Shown here piece after piece: positions 7,267 through 15,478 of a DNA stretch of 29,515 bases. Position 1 is the first letter of the stretch. Every line of letters starts with the position of its first letter. The notes beneath the pieces are model-generated. The model searched no databases. It was not told where the DNA came from and saw only the letters and a program-made list of their open reading frames with translations. This stretch comes from JBFJVZ01 sp041623895 (lineage in GTDB: Bacteria > Planctomycetota > Planctomycetia > Pirellulales > Pirellulaceae): positions 1-29,515 of the forward strand of contig JBFJVZ010000033.1 in assembly GCA_041623895.1 (NCBI GenBank). The letters run 5' to 3'. The position numbers and the translations under genes were made by a program.

Positions 7267-8447
7267 CCCTGATAGATGCGATCAAGTTGTTGGGCAACCG
7301 CACGCCAATCAAATTCGTCGACGATTCGTTGGCGAGCCTGGTCCAAGGGAAGCTCAGTTCTCAAAGCACGCCTCGTTTGCTCGACCAGATCGTCAAGATT
7401 GCCGGCTTCGTAAATGTACCCGAATCTTCCGCCAGCGACTGCTTCGACGCAGCCCGCGTCCCCGGTGACCACGATTGGTTTCCGTAGCGTCATGCCTTCC
7501 AAAGCAAGCGTGGGCATTCCTTCGCGAAGGCTCGTAATCACTACCGCCCGGCAACCGGCGACCGCGTCCAGCACTTCGCAATGGGGCAGCGCAGCGAACA
7601 CCAAAAGGTTGCTTGGCGGTTGGACATCCCAATCGCGCGCCAACGCGGCTACGGATAGACCGTCACCGATCATCACGAAAGTGTGATCCGACATCTGCTG
7701 TGCCAGGCGAACGAATTCTGACGGGTTTTTGACCGGATCGTTTCTGCCCACATACAAGATGTAATCGTCAAGATGGTAGTTGCGGCTAAAACGATCGGCG
7801 TCAGCGGCATCGCACAAGCCCACATCAACGCCGTTGGGTATGTACTCGGTTTCAATTCCGTGTTGCTCTCGCAAATAAGTCTGCTGCCATTTTGATACCG
7901 AGATTCTGACATCGGCATCAGGCGCCTCGGTCAAAATCACTTCGTTGACCTCTTGCTGCCACGGTTCCAATTCCCCGCGGGCAAATTCGGGGAAGTACAG
8001 ATTGTGGTACGTATGGATCCAACGAATACCATTCTTTTGGTGCTTGCGGCACCACCGCACAAACCAAGGAAACACGTGCGAATGAGCAACCTGAATCCCG
8101 CTCGCGGGAAAATCAAAAAACGCTTTGCGGCAAGTCGTTTTCAAGTCGTATGGCTTCAGCCCCGCTGCCATCAATTGGTCGGGCGGCGCCAAGGCGACAT
8201 TCAAGTGTGAGTGTTTCTGAATTGCCAGCAAGTGTCCGCGGACGCCGCCATATTCGGCAAAATTCGCACCCAACAGAACAGCTGGCGGATCTTGTTGGAG
8301 CTGTTTCAACCAGGCTTCGAACTTCTCGACTTTTCGCCTGGTATTTTTGGCGTGCCGCCACATGGACCACTCATGAAGAGCTCGTTGGCGGTAACCCTCA
8401 AGTCGTTTGGTGATCCCCAAATCGATGTCCTGCGCCCGATTGCTCAT
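7263..8447 (-). CDS. Glycosyltransferase family 4
   Basis: This 394-aa protein is read from ATG at 8447, which overlaps the stop of the GT2 gene as TAATG. A longer frame from 8471 would overlap the neighbour by 25 nt and is less likely. GT-B features are GGVRGHLLAIQKHS (acceptor loop), ILYVGRNDPVKNPSEF (start of the C-terminal domain), VMIGDGLS and LREGMPTLALEGMTLRKPIV (nucleotide-sugar binding). The C-terminus DFDWRAVAQQLDRIYQG is typical of GT4 proteins. No signal peptide or membrane segment is visible. Linkage unknown. Confidence 0.88.
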   Translation of the reverse strand: MSNRAQDIDLGITKRLEGYRQRALHEWSMWRHAKNTRRKVEKFEAWLKQLQQDPPAVLLGANFAEYGGVRGHLLAIQKHSHLNVALAPPDQLMAAGLKPYDLKTTCRKAFFDFPASGIQVAHSHVFPWFVRWCRKHQKNGIRWIHTYHNLYFPEFARGELEPWQQEVNEVILTEAPDADVRISVSKWQQTYLREQHGIETEYIPNGVDVGLCDAADADRFSRNYHLDDYILYVGRNDPVKNPSEFVRLAQQMSDHTFVMIGDGLSVAALARDWDVQPPSNLLVFAALPHCEVLDAVAGCRAVVITSLREGMPTLALEGMTLRKPIVVTGDAGCVEAVAGGRFGYIYEAGNLDDLVEQTRRALRTELPLDQARQRIVDEFDWRAVAQQLDRIYQG

Positions 8448-9514
8448 TACACGACGTTTCCACGCCGCCACTTGCCAAATTCAAAACGCGCTCGTCCCAC
8501 TCGATGCTGCAAGTTGCGAAGCGTTTGCTGGATCGCAAAACCCGTAGCATTCATTCCGGTAACATATTTCTCGTACAGGTCTGCGGGCTCCGCGGATAGC
8601 CTGCAGATTTCACGGGCCAGCCGTTTTGCCACGTGATCGAAATGCTTGATCGCGTCGGCATCACCGTTAAATCGATTCGCGAACGCCTGCCGTAATCGCC
8701 GCACCTGGGCACAAAACGTTTTTGGCGTTGGAGGATTAGCAAATGGCAGGTTCATCAGCAGGCGATGTTGGATCTCCAGAAACTCGTCACTGACATCGAT
8801 GTCAACAATGTCTCGCCAACCGCGTTTCAGCGCCAGCCGCCGATAGTGTTCCATGTTGTCGGCTTGTGTGGCCGTGACGCGATGATCGTGCTGGCGATGG
8901 CTGGTCAACACATCCGGCAACAACTCGACGCGGTGGCCGCCGGCCAGGCAACGCAGCCACAAGTCGTAGTCTTGCGCCCGGGTGAATTGTTCGTCATAGC
9001 CGCCGAGCCCCAGGATGACTTTGCGGCGAAACATCACGCTGCTGTGGGTTATCGAATTGAAGAAGAACAATTGTGCCGCAAGCGCGCCGTGCGAAAAGGT
9101 CTCCGTCACTCCGTGTTGCTGCCCGCTGGCATCGATCAATTGGGCAACCGAACCGACAACCGCACAAGATTGCTGATGGTTAAGATACTCCGCCTGCCTG
9201 GCAAGCCGCCCCGGCAAGGCCAGATCGTCAGCGTCGATGCGGGCGACGAACTCGCCCTTGGCTAAAGTGATCCCCTGGTTCAGGGATCGAGTTAATCCGA
9301 AATTGGACGTGTTGACGTGGACTTTCACACGGCCGTCCTGCTTGCTGCATTGCTCGAGAATCTGTCGCGATTGATCCGTGGAAGCATCGTCAAAAACCAA
9401 GAACTCGAAATCGGAAAACTCCTGATTGAGGACCGATTGTACGGCTTGCTCTAGATATCGCTGGCCGTTGTACACCGACATCAAGACACTGACGGCGGGC
9501 ACGCGATCGGTCAT
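8447..9514 (-). CDS. Glycosyltransferase family 2
   Basis: This 355-aa GT-A enzyme begins with VSVLMSVYNGQRYLEQAVQS and LVFDDASTDQS (residues 8-50). The metal/nucleotide-sugar motif ARIDADD is near residue 92, followed by RLARQAEYL. The middle region, with RAQDYDLWLRC, matches the ED-Y acceptor-site pattern of GT2 inverting enzymes. The C-terminal ~120 residues are helical and variable. It starts with ATG at 9514 in an ATGA overlap with the stop of the decayed methyltransferase gene, a junction retained from an older intact operon. Confidence 0.9.
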   Translation of the reverse strand: MTDRVPAVSVLMSVYNGQRYLEQAVQSVLNQEFSDFEFLVFDDASTDQSRQILEQCSKQDGRVKVHVNTSNFGLTRSLNQGITLAKGEFVARIDADDLALPGRLARQAEYLNHQQSCAVVGSVAQLIDASGQQHGVTETFSHGALAAQLFFFNSITHSSVMFRRKVILGLGGYDEQFTRAQDYDLWLRCLAGGHRVELLPDVLTSHRQHDHRVTATQADNMEHYRRLALKRGWRDIVDIDVSDEFLEIQHRLLMNLPFANPPTPKTFCAQVRRLRQAFANRFNGDADAIKHFDHVAKRLAREICRLSAEPADLYEKYVTGMNATGFAIQQTLRNLQHRVGRARFEFGKWRRGNVV

Positions 9515-9953
9515 TTCGGCTCCAGGCGGGACCAGATTTCGCCCCAGCGGTATTCAGCGTGGGCGACCTTCAATCCAGCAGCGTCCATTTCCGCCGCAAA
9601 GGATTCCGGCGAAAACTCAATGTAGTGCTCCGGGTCCAAGCGATAGTCAAAGCCCAGTTCATCCATCAGCGGTACGCGCCAATCGCGCTGATACATGGGG
9701 ACGCGGATCAAGAACTGGCGAGGTGGGTTGAGCGAACGTTGTCAACAAAGAACGTGTGGTACTGCATGTGTCGATGTTGGGTGTGAACACCGTCGTCGTA
9801 CTTGATCGCCTGCTCGCCTTCCAGTTCGTAAACGCGCTTATCAAAGTCAAAAGCGGTGTTCAGGGCTTCCGAAGGAGACTGTCGATCGATTTGATCTCGC
9901 AGCGTCTTGATCACGAAATAGCTGAATTCATCGGTTCGTGAACTCGCCACCAT
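9511..9953 (-). pseudogene. Class I methyltransferase with internal deletion and frameshift
   Basis: The upstream fragment (ATG 9953 to about 9735) ends in KYDDGVHTQHRHMQYHTFFV and DNV, the stretch that in related methyltransferases runs directly into the SAM-binding VLDIGCGNG loop. That domain is absent. The sequence jumps to a different frame encoding QFLIRVPMYQRDWRVPLMDE and a C-terminus ending AEYRWGEIWSRLEP, the normal family C-terminal region. About 90-110 residues are inferred lost, and the upstream frame stops after RSTHLASS. Neither piece can bind SAM. The stop still overlaps the GT2 start as ATGA. The pattern is not a simple one-base sequencing error. Confidence 0.78.
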
Positions 9954-9982
9954 CTCGACCGCGGCGACTCGGATCGGTCCGT

Positions 9983-11077
9983 CTACTTGAGTCGCCTGAC
10001 CACTTTGGTTACCAAGCGGCCAAGTCGCCCGTGAACCCAACCCGCTACACCCTTATCAGTGTGCGGCGTCGGTCGCTGGGCGACCTCGCTGATTGCATCC
10101 AGATACTGATCTGCGCAGTGGATAAACGGGTAATCTTTCGCGTGTTGTCGTGCCAGCTGCTTGAATTTCAGAAACTCGTTGACCGCCAATTCAATTTTTT
10201 TCCTCAGCTTTTCCGCATCGAAGTCTTGATAGCGCTGAAATATTCGTTCGCCCGCGGGGGCCAGCAACTCACGTGAGAAAGGCAACAATTCCGACATGGA
10301 TCCGCTCTCGAAACCGACGACGGGAATGCCGCTTGAGATCGCTTCGATGACTGAATTCGGACAGGGCGGGTTGAGATGCGAATACAGAAAAATGTCGGCC
10401 TGCCGCAGAAGTGCAGCCGTCTCAGCTACCGATTTCTTGCCTTCGCTGACGATATAGTCACGCTTCAGCCAGGGCAGCAAGTCGGCTTGGACGGGGCCGA
10501 CAACGTGCAGGCGAAAATGTTTTTCAATCGTTAGTTTATCGAGCGCCGTGACCAGCGGCTCGATCATCGCACGGTCTCGAAAGTTGCCTGTGGTGATGAA
10601 TTGCACGGAATCCGATAGCTCACGGTCCCCGTCGTTTGGATAGAACAGATCAAAGTCAGCGCCGTTGAGAATGATCCGGTATTCCGAACTCGGTTTCTCT
10701 CCAAACATTTCAAAACATTGCTTGCGGCAATAATCGCTTTGAAAGATCACCAGGTCTGCATATCGATCGTAAATTTCCTTGATGGGCCTATTCAGACCTC
10801 GGTGTGAATCGCCGTGTTTCTCGGGGTACCAGATGCCATCCAAGCGGACGATGAAGCGTCTTCCCTGTGCACGCCCATGTCGCAGCATTTCAAGCTCATA
10901 CTCAATTGGAAACAGCATTAAGTCACAGTCCTGGAATGACTGACATAGCGAGATGCCGCGTCGATCTAGTTCTCGTTTCAGGTTTCCCATGAACGTGTGC
11001 GGGCCGCCAATGCCCTTCCAATCGTCAAAGGGTATGTACACGCTGTTTAGCTTGGGAAACGGGGCCGTCAAATCCAC
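9983..11077 (-). CDS. Glycosyltransferase, GT4/GT-B superfamily
   Basis: This 364-aa protein begins at GTG 11077, overlapping the stop of the FkbM gene by 10 nt. The next ATG would cut off the conserved N-terminal strand VYIPFDDWKGIGGPHTFMGN. The C-terminal domain holds ITTGNFRDRAMIEPLVTAL, LHVVGPVQAD and the donor-binding stretch CPNSVIEAISSGIPVVGFE (about residues 235-255). Its N-domain is shorter than in standard GT4 enzymes, and RRFIVRLDGIWYPEK resembles O-antigen GTs acting late in assembly. Substrate unknown. The basic C-terminus (GRLGRLVTKVVRRLK) may associate with membrane. Confidence 0.82.
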   Translation of the reverse strand: MDLTAPFPKLNSVYIPFDDWKGIGGPHTFMGNLKRELDRRGISLCQSFQDCDLMLFPIEYELEMLRHGRAQGRRFIVRLDGIWYPEKHGDSHRGLNRPIKEIYDRYADLVIFQSDYCRKQCFEMFGEKPSSEYRIILNGADFDLFYPNDGDRELSDSVQFITTGNFRDRAMIEPLVTALDKLTIEKHFRLHVVGPVQADLLPWLKRDYIVSEGKKSVAETAALLRQADIFLYSHLNPPCPNSVIEAISSGIPVVGFESGSMSELLPFSRELLAPAGERIFQRYQDFDAEKLRKKIELAVNEFLKFKQLARQHAKDYPFIHCADQYLDAISEVAQRPTPHTDKGVAGWVHGRLGRLVTKVVRRLK

Positions 11078-11715
11078 GACAGGTCGATGTTTTGTATTCT
11101 TTTTTCTGCAATTAACTCAACTAGTCGGCCATGCGCAGGCCGAAGTTCAGGAATCTTCGTTTCGTGAGTTTCGACGACGATATGTTCAATCTTTGCATAG
11201 GCTCCGGTGTTGATCAGTTTTGTTAGCGTCGCATATTCTGCACCTTCGATGTCCATTTTTAGCAACGTGATCGAAGTCTTCAGGTCCAGAACGAACTGTG
11301 ACAGATCGATTGCCTCGACATCAACAAACGTCTTTGGATCAACATTATTCTTTTCTTCAATGATCGACGAACCGGTGGACCAAACCACCTGGTCCTGCTG
11401 CGCGTGTTCATGAAGATACAGTCGAATCACGGTCGTTCGATCCAGCACGGCTTTCTGAAAGCACGTGACATTCTGTACCGACTGAAATCGATCCCGCAAG
11501 CGGTTGAATGCATAGGGGTTTGGCTCAAAAGAGTAAACCGTTGCCCGTAAGTCGGCAAAAGCTTGAGTCACCACGCCAACATTGGCACCGCAATCAATCA
11601 TGATGTTGTCGGGGCCGATTTCGATGTGGCTGAGCAATTCGTTAAGACGACTGTTGAGATCCATGTGCAGAAAGGCGGTTTGGGGGTTCTGTTGTTTCCG
11701 GCACCGGGGTGTCAT
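11068..11715 (-). CDS. FkbM family methyltransferase
   Basis: This 215-aa enzyme is read from ATG 11715, just after the GT11 stop (11721-11723); an open frame from 11844 would overlap the neighbour by 124 nt and is rejected. The SAM-binding motif IDCGANVGVVT is at residues 40-50, then YSFEPNPYAFNRL, and LLKMDIEGAEY near residue 160, the three signatures of the FkbM family (Methyltransf_21). It probably O-methylates a sugar of the polysaccharide. It lies between the GT11-like gene and a GT4 gene, with overlaps at the downstream side. Confidence 0.9.
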   Translation of the reverse strand: MTPRCRKQQNPQTAFLHMDLNSRLNELLSHIEIGPDNIMIDCGANVGVVTQAFADLRATVYSFEPNPYAFNRLRDRFQSVQNVTCFQKAVLDRTTVIRLYLHEHAQQDQVVWSTGSSIIEEKNNVDPKTFVDVEAIDLSQFVLDLKTSITLLKMDIEGAEYATLTKLINTGAYAKIEHIVVETHETKIPELRPAHGRLVELIAEKRIQNIDLSWI

Positions 11716-11720
11716 CGATT

Positions 11721-12608
11721 TCAGGCCCACTGAAACCAGGCTGGCAGCGACACCTGGCTTAGATTCTTGTTTTTCTTGCCTTTTGATGGCCGCCACGGTC
11801 CATACACACCGACGCGTTCGGCTCGGCTTAGAAACGCGGCCCACCAGGCCAGCGTGCTGTGCTCAAAGAGAATCTGGTTGAAGGAACGGATGAAGTTGAA
11901 ATCGCCAGCGACGCTCTGCCTGCAGCGGACGCCGGGCGAATAGGTTGCAAAGGCTTCCACGAGTTGATTGACGTAGTCGACCGCCTGATCGATCGAAGCA
12001 ATTCCGATCTCCGTGCCGATGATTTGCTCGCCGCCGAAACCACCGACGTGGAATTTCATCTTACGCAGGTCGGCAGCCGTCACCGCTTTCCAGCATTGCA
12101 GGTCGGTAACGATGTGCAACTGGTCAAATGCGAACGACTCGATGGCCCTCTGGTAGCTCTCGATTCGTTCCGTTACAGGTCGAACGTAGGACTCATGGTA
12201 GAACAGCCGGTCCCCCAGACGCAGGTGAAACACCAGGTCGCGCCCGTTTGCCTGCGACGGTACCGTTGGAAACCAAGCCCCGATCTGATCCTGGTAAGGA
12301 AGGTAGACGCGATAGTCTTCGAAGTATCCGGAGATCGCCACGTTTTCCTCGATTCTCTGCCCTGATGTCAGAAGTTGTGTGTCAGCGTCACCGAGTTGTC
12401 GAGTTGTGTCCTGGAGCGAATGGTGCGTCAACGAAATCCCTAGTTCGCCAAACGTATCAATCGAGTAGGCGGGCGCGATGCTATGGTCAACGCACATTTC
12501 CATGCCGTGTTGTTCCGCGAACAAACGCGAAAAGGCATACTGAAACACGTTGTTGCCAAATCCATTGGTGAATCTGGCCACCGCTTTGTATCGAATTTTC
12601 GCGGACAT
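11721..12608 (-). CDS. Alpha-1,2-fucosyltransferase-like glycosyltransferase (GT11 type)
   Basis: This 295-aa protein has the N-terminal GFGNNVFQYAFSRLFAEQHG (residues 16-35), corresponding to the GLGNQLFQYA region of GT11, and HLRLGDR at residues 128-134, corresponding to the HxRxxD donor-binding motif. The C-terminal segment SFNQILFEHSTLAWWAAFLS aligns with the conserved S-F-S-WWAA end of GT11 enzymes. The donor is probably a GDP-6-deoxyhexose such as GDP-L-fucose, consistent with gmd in the same cluster, but this is inference. The start ATG 12608 shares one base with the preceding stop (TAATG). Confidence 0.8.
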   Translation of the reverse strand: MSAKIRYKAVARFTNGFGNNVFQYAFSRLFAEQHGMEMCVDHSIAPAYSIDTFGELGISLTHHSLQDTTRQLGDADTQLLTSGQRIEENVAISGYFEDYRVYLPYQDQIGAWFPTVPSQANGRDLVFHLRLGDRLFYHESYVRPVTERIESYQRAIESFAFDQLHIVTDLQCWKAVTAADLRKMKFHVGGFGGEQIIGTEIGIASIDQAVDYVNQLVEAFATYSPGVRCRQSVAGDFNFIRSFNQILFEHSTLAWWAAFLSRAERVGVYGPWRPSKGKKNKNLSQVSLPAWFQWA

Positions 12609-14146
12609 TAAATCGCTTTGAGCAATTTCTTGAGAATCGATATTTTGCGTTGCAGCAACAGATTGCCTTTATTTCCGGTGTCACATTCGCTCTCGACCAA
12701 CTCGAATCCCAGCGAGCGGGTGATCGCCAGCGTCGCGTTTCGGTCCAGTGCTCCGTCATAGTCGGATTCGCCGAATTCGATATAAATGAAACGCACGTTT
12801 GCTGCGCGGCTGCCCAGTCCTTTCAGCACGGCTTCTTCAGCACCCTGCACATCGACCCACAAAAGGTCGATTGTTTCGATCGAGTTCTCATTCATCCAAG
12901 TGTCCAATCGACAAGTCCGCACGCTGACTTTGTTCTCATTGTCCACCAAGGGATGACCACTTTTCAGTGACGATGCACCCGATGCGCACAATCCTTGGGA
13001 GCGGCAATCCTCAGGATCGATCCAATAGTATTTGGTAGGCGGAGTGTCACGCTGATGAGGCGCCCAGCCCAAGTTGAATTCGACATCGGCCGCGTCCGCA
13101 TCAGAGGCGGCTGCTTGGATGACCTCAATTGGTTTCCCCTTCGCTGTTTCGGTCAAATACTTCAAATTCCGCGGGTCGGGCTCAAACGAATAGACCTGTG
13201 AGGCCCCTAAGAGGCGAATGAAATCGGTTGTATCTTCGCCGAAGTGGGCTCCCACCTCGACAACCACTGCATCCTTTCCGACGTGATCGCGGATTCGTTC
13301 GATGATTTCTGTTTGTCTGGGCGGGCGGATTCGCAGGTCACCTGACCTGATCTGCTCGATGACTGCCTTGATTTCCTGATCGCGGTCAACCGCCCACTGT
13401 TTTCGCTGCTCATACCCATACTCTTCGTATCCCGCGCGGCTAACGATCTCGTCCAGAATGGGGTTGCGCAGCCCCTGCTGGGCGATCGTGTCGCGAATCC
13501 AAGGAATCCGACGCGCTAAGGCGGCAATGCCATCCAGGTACAAATCCATAATGGAAGCGGGCGGTCCGAAAGGGTCGGCAAGTTCCCGCTTGATGAAGAA
13601 AGTGTCCTGGTAGGAGCACAATGCCTGGTAGCCTTTCTTCTCGAAGGCTTCGACCATCACCTCCAGGCTCTGCTGAATATTGTGTCGTGCCACATCATCG
13701 GGGATCCGCTCGTGCCCCGGGTGCAGCATTTGTCCGCCCTCAATGCAGACAACATCGGGCAGGTGCCTGCCGATGGTCTCGAAAACTGCCAGATCAAGCC
13801 CATCAATGTCGATCGAACAGAAATCGATTTTGTCTTTCACGTAAGGGTCGACCAGATCGTCAAACAGACTTTCTGTCGTACCAACGATCGAGTTAATGCA
13901 CGTGATGTTATCGAACTGGCCGTAGTTCTTTTTCAAATCTTCAAAACGATTCGATTCCGGTTCGATGAAGATGCCGTCCCAACCTTCCTGTTGCAGCTTG
14001 CGACAATTGCAACCGTAGAGGCCGTCCCAGGCACCGAACTCGACGAACAACCCCTTTTCAACGCCAAGGGTGGAAAATATCTGCTCAATAATTCCGTCGT
14101 TGCCCGTCGATGAATGAGTGTCGCTGCGATAATCCAGCAGATTCAT
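12608..14146 (-). CDS. Tandem FkbM-type methyltransferase (two methyltransferase domains)
   Basis: This 512-aa protein is read from ATG 14146, which overlaps the wzt stop as ATGA; an upstream ATG (14191) is not needed. Domain 1: GLFVEFGAWDG (32-42), GIFIEPESNRF and FCSIDIDGLDLAVF (109-122), an FkbM-like fold. A helical linker (about 200-290) joins domain 2: VVVEVGAHFGED (294-305), YSFEPDPRNL and LLWVDVQGAEE (about 440), the classical FkbM signatures. Two sequential O-methylations or one catalytic and one substrate-binding domain are possible. Coupling to wzt suggests a role in chain termination recognised by the exporter (inference). Confidence 0.83.
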   Translation of the reverse strand: MNLLDYRSDTHSSTGNDGIIEQIFSTLGVEKGLFVEFGAWDGLYGCNCRKLQQEGWDGIFIEPESNRFEDLKKNYGQFDNITCINSIVGTTESLFDDLVDPYVKDKIDFCSIDIDGLDLAVFETIGRHLPDVVCIEGGQMLHPGHERIPDDVARHNIQQSLEVMVEAFEKKGYQALCSYQDTFFIKRELADPFGPPASIMDLYLDGIAALARRIPWIRDTIAQQGLRNPILDEIVSRAGYEEYGYEQRKQWAVDRDQEIKAVIEQIRSGDLRIRPPRQTEIIERIRDHVGKDAVVVEVGAHFGEDTTDFIRLLGASQVYSFEPDPRNLKYLTETAKGKPIEVIQAAASDADAADVEFNLGWAPHQRDTPPTKYYWIDPEDCRSQGLCASGASSLKSGHPLVDNENKVSVRTCRLDTWMNENSIETIDLLWVDVQGAEEAVLKGLGSRAANVRFIYIEFGESDYDGALDRNATLAITRSLGFELVESECDTGNKGNLLLQRKISILKKLLKAI

Positions 14147-15309
14147 GTTACTGTCTTCCGAATAAGCAGGGGATAGCAAAGACCGGACCAATGATCGATT
14201 GAACTGTCGACGACTTTCACCGGATGATTGCGGTGGTGCGATGCACCGTGCAATCCATTTCCAATCTTGCAGTGCACCAGGAAATCACCATCGGTCAAGG
14301 GAATCGGCGGAACGGTAACGCAGTTGCTCTGTCCGATCCTGATCGGAGTGGGAGAGCGAACGGTAGCAACGGTCCGGTTGCTGGAATCGGCAATCACGAT
14401 CGTTACCGGTATCTCCGCCGTGGTCACCGCTTCGTGGTGGAGTTCAAAGAATACGTTGAATTCTCGGTTGGATTCGATCACGTCCGCCCCGCCATCGCTT
14501 TCAACGCGGAACCCAAGGAAGTCCGTCACGACATCCTCGCCGCCGGCAGACTTGGTAATTTCATCGTATTTTTCATAGGCCTTTTGTGTGTCACCATGAA
14601 ACACGGGGACGCCATGGGACAACAGCAGCGAATGCTCGCAGATCTCTTTGACGACTTCCATGTTGTGGCTGACCAGGATCAAGGTCGTGTTCGAGTTCTG
14701 CAGAAGATTCAGCATCGCTTGCGACGCTTTGCGGCGAAACCGCGTGTCACCCACACTCATCACCTCGTCAACGAGCAGAATGTTTGGCTTGGTGTGGACG
14801 GCGATGGAAAATCCGAGTCGTACCCGCATGCCGGATGAATAGGTGGAAACGGGCGCCTCAATGAAGTCGCCAATCTCCGAAAACTCGACGATCTGGTCAA
14901 AACGCTGTTTGATCTCGGAAACGTTTAAGCCCAGCAGGACTCCGTTCAGATAGATATTCTCAGCACCGGACATATGAGGATGAAATCCGGCGCCGACGGC
15001 AATCAGCGACGCCATCCGGCCGTGGATATTGATCTCGCCTTCGTCCGGTGGAAAGATCCCGCTGAGCAAACGCAGCAGCGTGGACTTGCCGCAGCCGTTG
15101 GCGCCGATCAAACCAAGGGAACCGCCCGGCTCCAACGCAAAGGAGACCCCGTCCAAGGCCCAGAACTCACTCGTCCGTAGAGCCGAATTGCGGTTGGGGA
15201 ATCCTGCCATGGCACGGGATACATCCATCGTCCCATACAGCAGGCTTCGCTTTAACGAACGGCAGAACTTCTTGCGAAGGTCGCGGACTTCGATGGCGTA
15301 ATCAGACAT
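14143..15309 (-). CDS. wzt: ABC exporter ATP-binding protein Wzt with C-terminal carbohydrate-binding-type domain
   Basis: This 388-aa protein has a nucleotide-binding domain (1-245) with Walker A GANGCGKST (69-77), the signature YSSGMRVRLG (157-166), Walker B ILLVDE (177-182) and the switch LVSHN (212-216). The AVGAGFHPHMSGAENIYLNG stretch is typical of O-antigen/teichoic-acid exporters (Wzt/TagH/RfbE). Residues ~260-388 form a beta-rich extension like the Wzt C-terminal domain that in E. coli O8/O9a binds the modified chain end. It powers flipping of undecaprenyl-linked polysaccharide through Wzm. Its gene is separated from wzm by a heptamer array and overlaps the tandem FkbM gene by 4 nt. 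Confidence 0.93.
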   Translation of the reverse strand: MSDYAIEVRDLRKKFCRSLKRSLLYGTMDVSRAMAGFPNRNSALRTSEFWALDGVSFALEPGGSLGLIGANGCGKSTLLRLLSGIFPPDEGEINIHGRMASLIAVGAGFHPHMSGAENIYLNGVLLGLNVSEIKQRFDQIVEFSEIGDFIEAPVSTYSSGMRVRLGFSIAVHTKPNILLVDEVMSVGDTRFRRKASQAMLNLLQNSNTTLILVSHNMEVVKEICEHSLLLSHGVPVFHGDTQKAYEKYDEITKSAGGEDVVTDFLGFRVESDGGADVIESNREFNVFFELHHEAVTTAEIPVTIVIADSSNRTVATVRSPTPIRIGQSNCVTVPPIPLTDGDFLVHCKIGNGLHGASHHRNHPVKVVDSSIDHWSGLCYPLLIRKTVT

Positions 15310-15478
15310 TTAAGACGTCAGTAGTCAGTAGTCAGTAGTCAGTTGGCAGTGGTCAGTGGTCAGTGGTCAGTGGGCAGTGGGCAGTGGGCAGTTGGCAGTG
15401 GGCAGTGGGCAGTGGGCAGTGGCTTGCAGTGTTCCCGACGTGTATTGAACTGACCACTGCCAACGGATGACTGACGAC
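15310..15478. repeat. Heptamer tandem array and inverted arm, copy 4, between wzm and wzt
   Basis: Fifteen uninterrupted 7-bp units lie at 15317-15421, reading (on +) three gtcagta, one gtcagtt, then mixed ggcagtg/gtcagtg units and a ggcagtt. A degenerate unit follows to 15431. After a spacer comes the inverse arm at 15450-15478 (ctgaccactgccaac and gactgacgac). The block fills all of the 169-bp wzm-wzt gap, beginning right after the wzt start and ending at the wzm stop. Spacers of CRISPR type are absent. Confidence 0.85.

Noticed and set aside
11716..11844. Longer N-terminus of the FkbM methyltransferase from 11844
   Set aside because: It would overlap the GT11-like gene by 124 nt and add residues unlike the family; ATG 11715 directly follows the upstream stop.
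15317..15421. CRISPR array
   Set aside because: Units are 7 bp and directly adjacent, with no unique spacers and no cas genes nearby.
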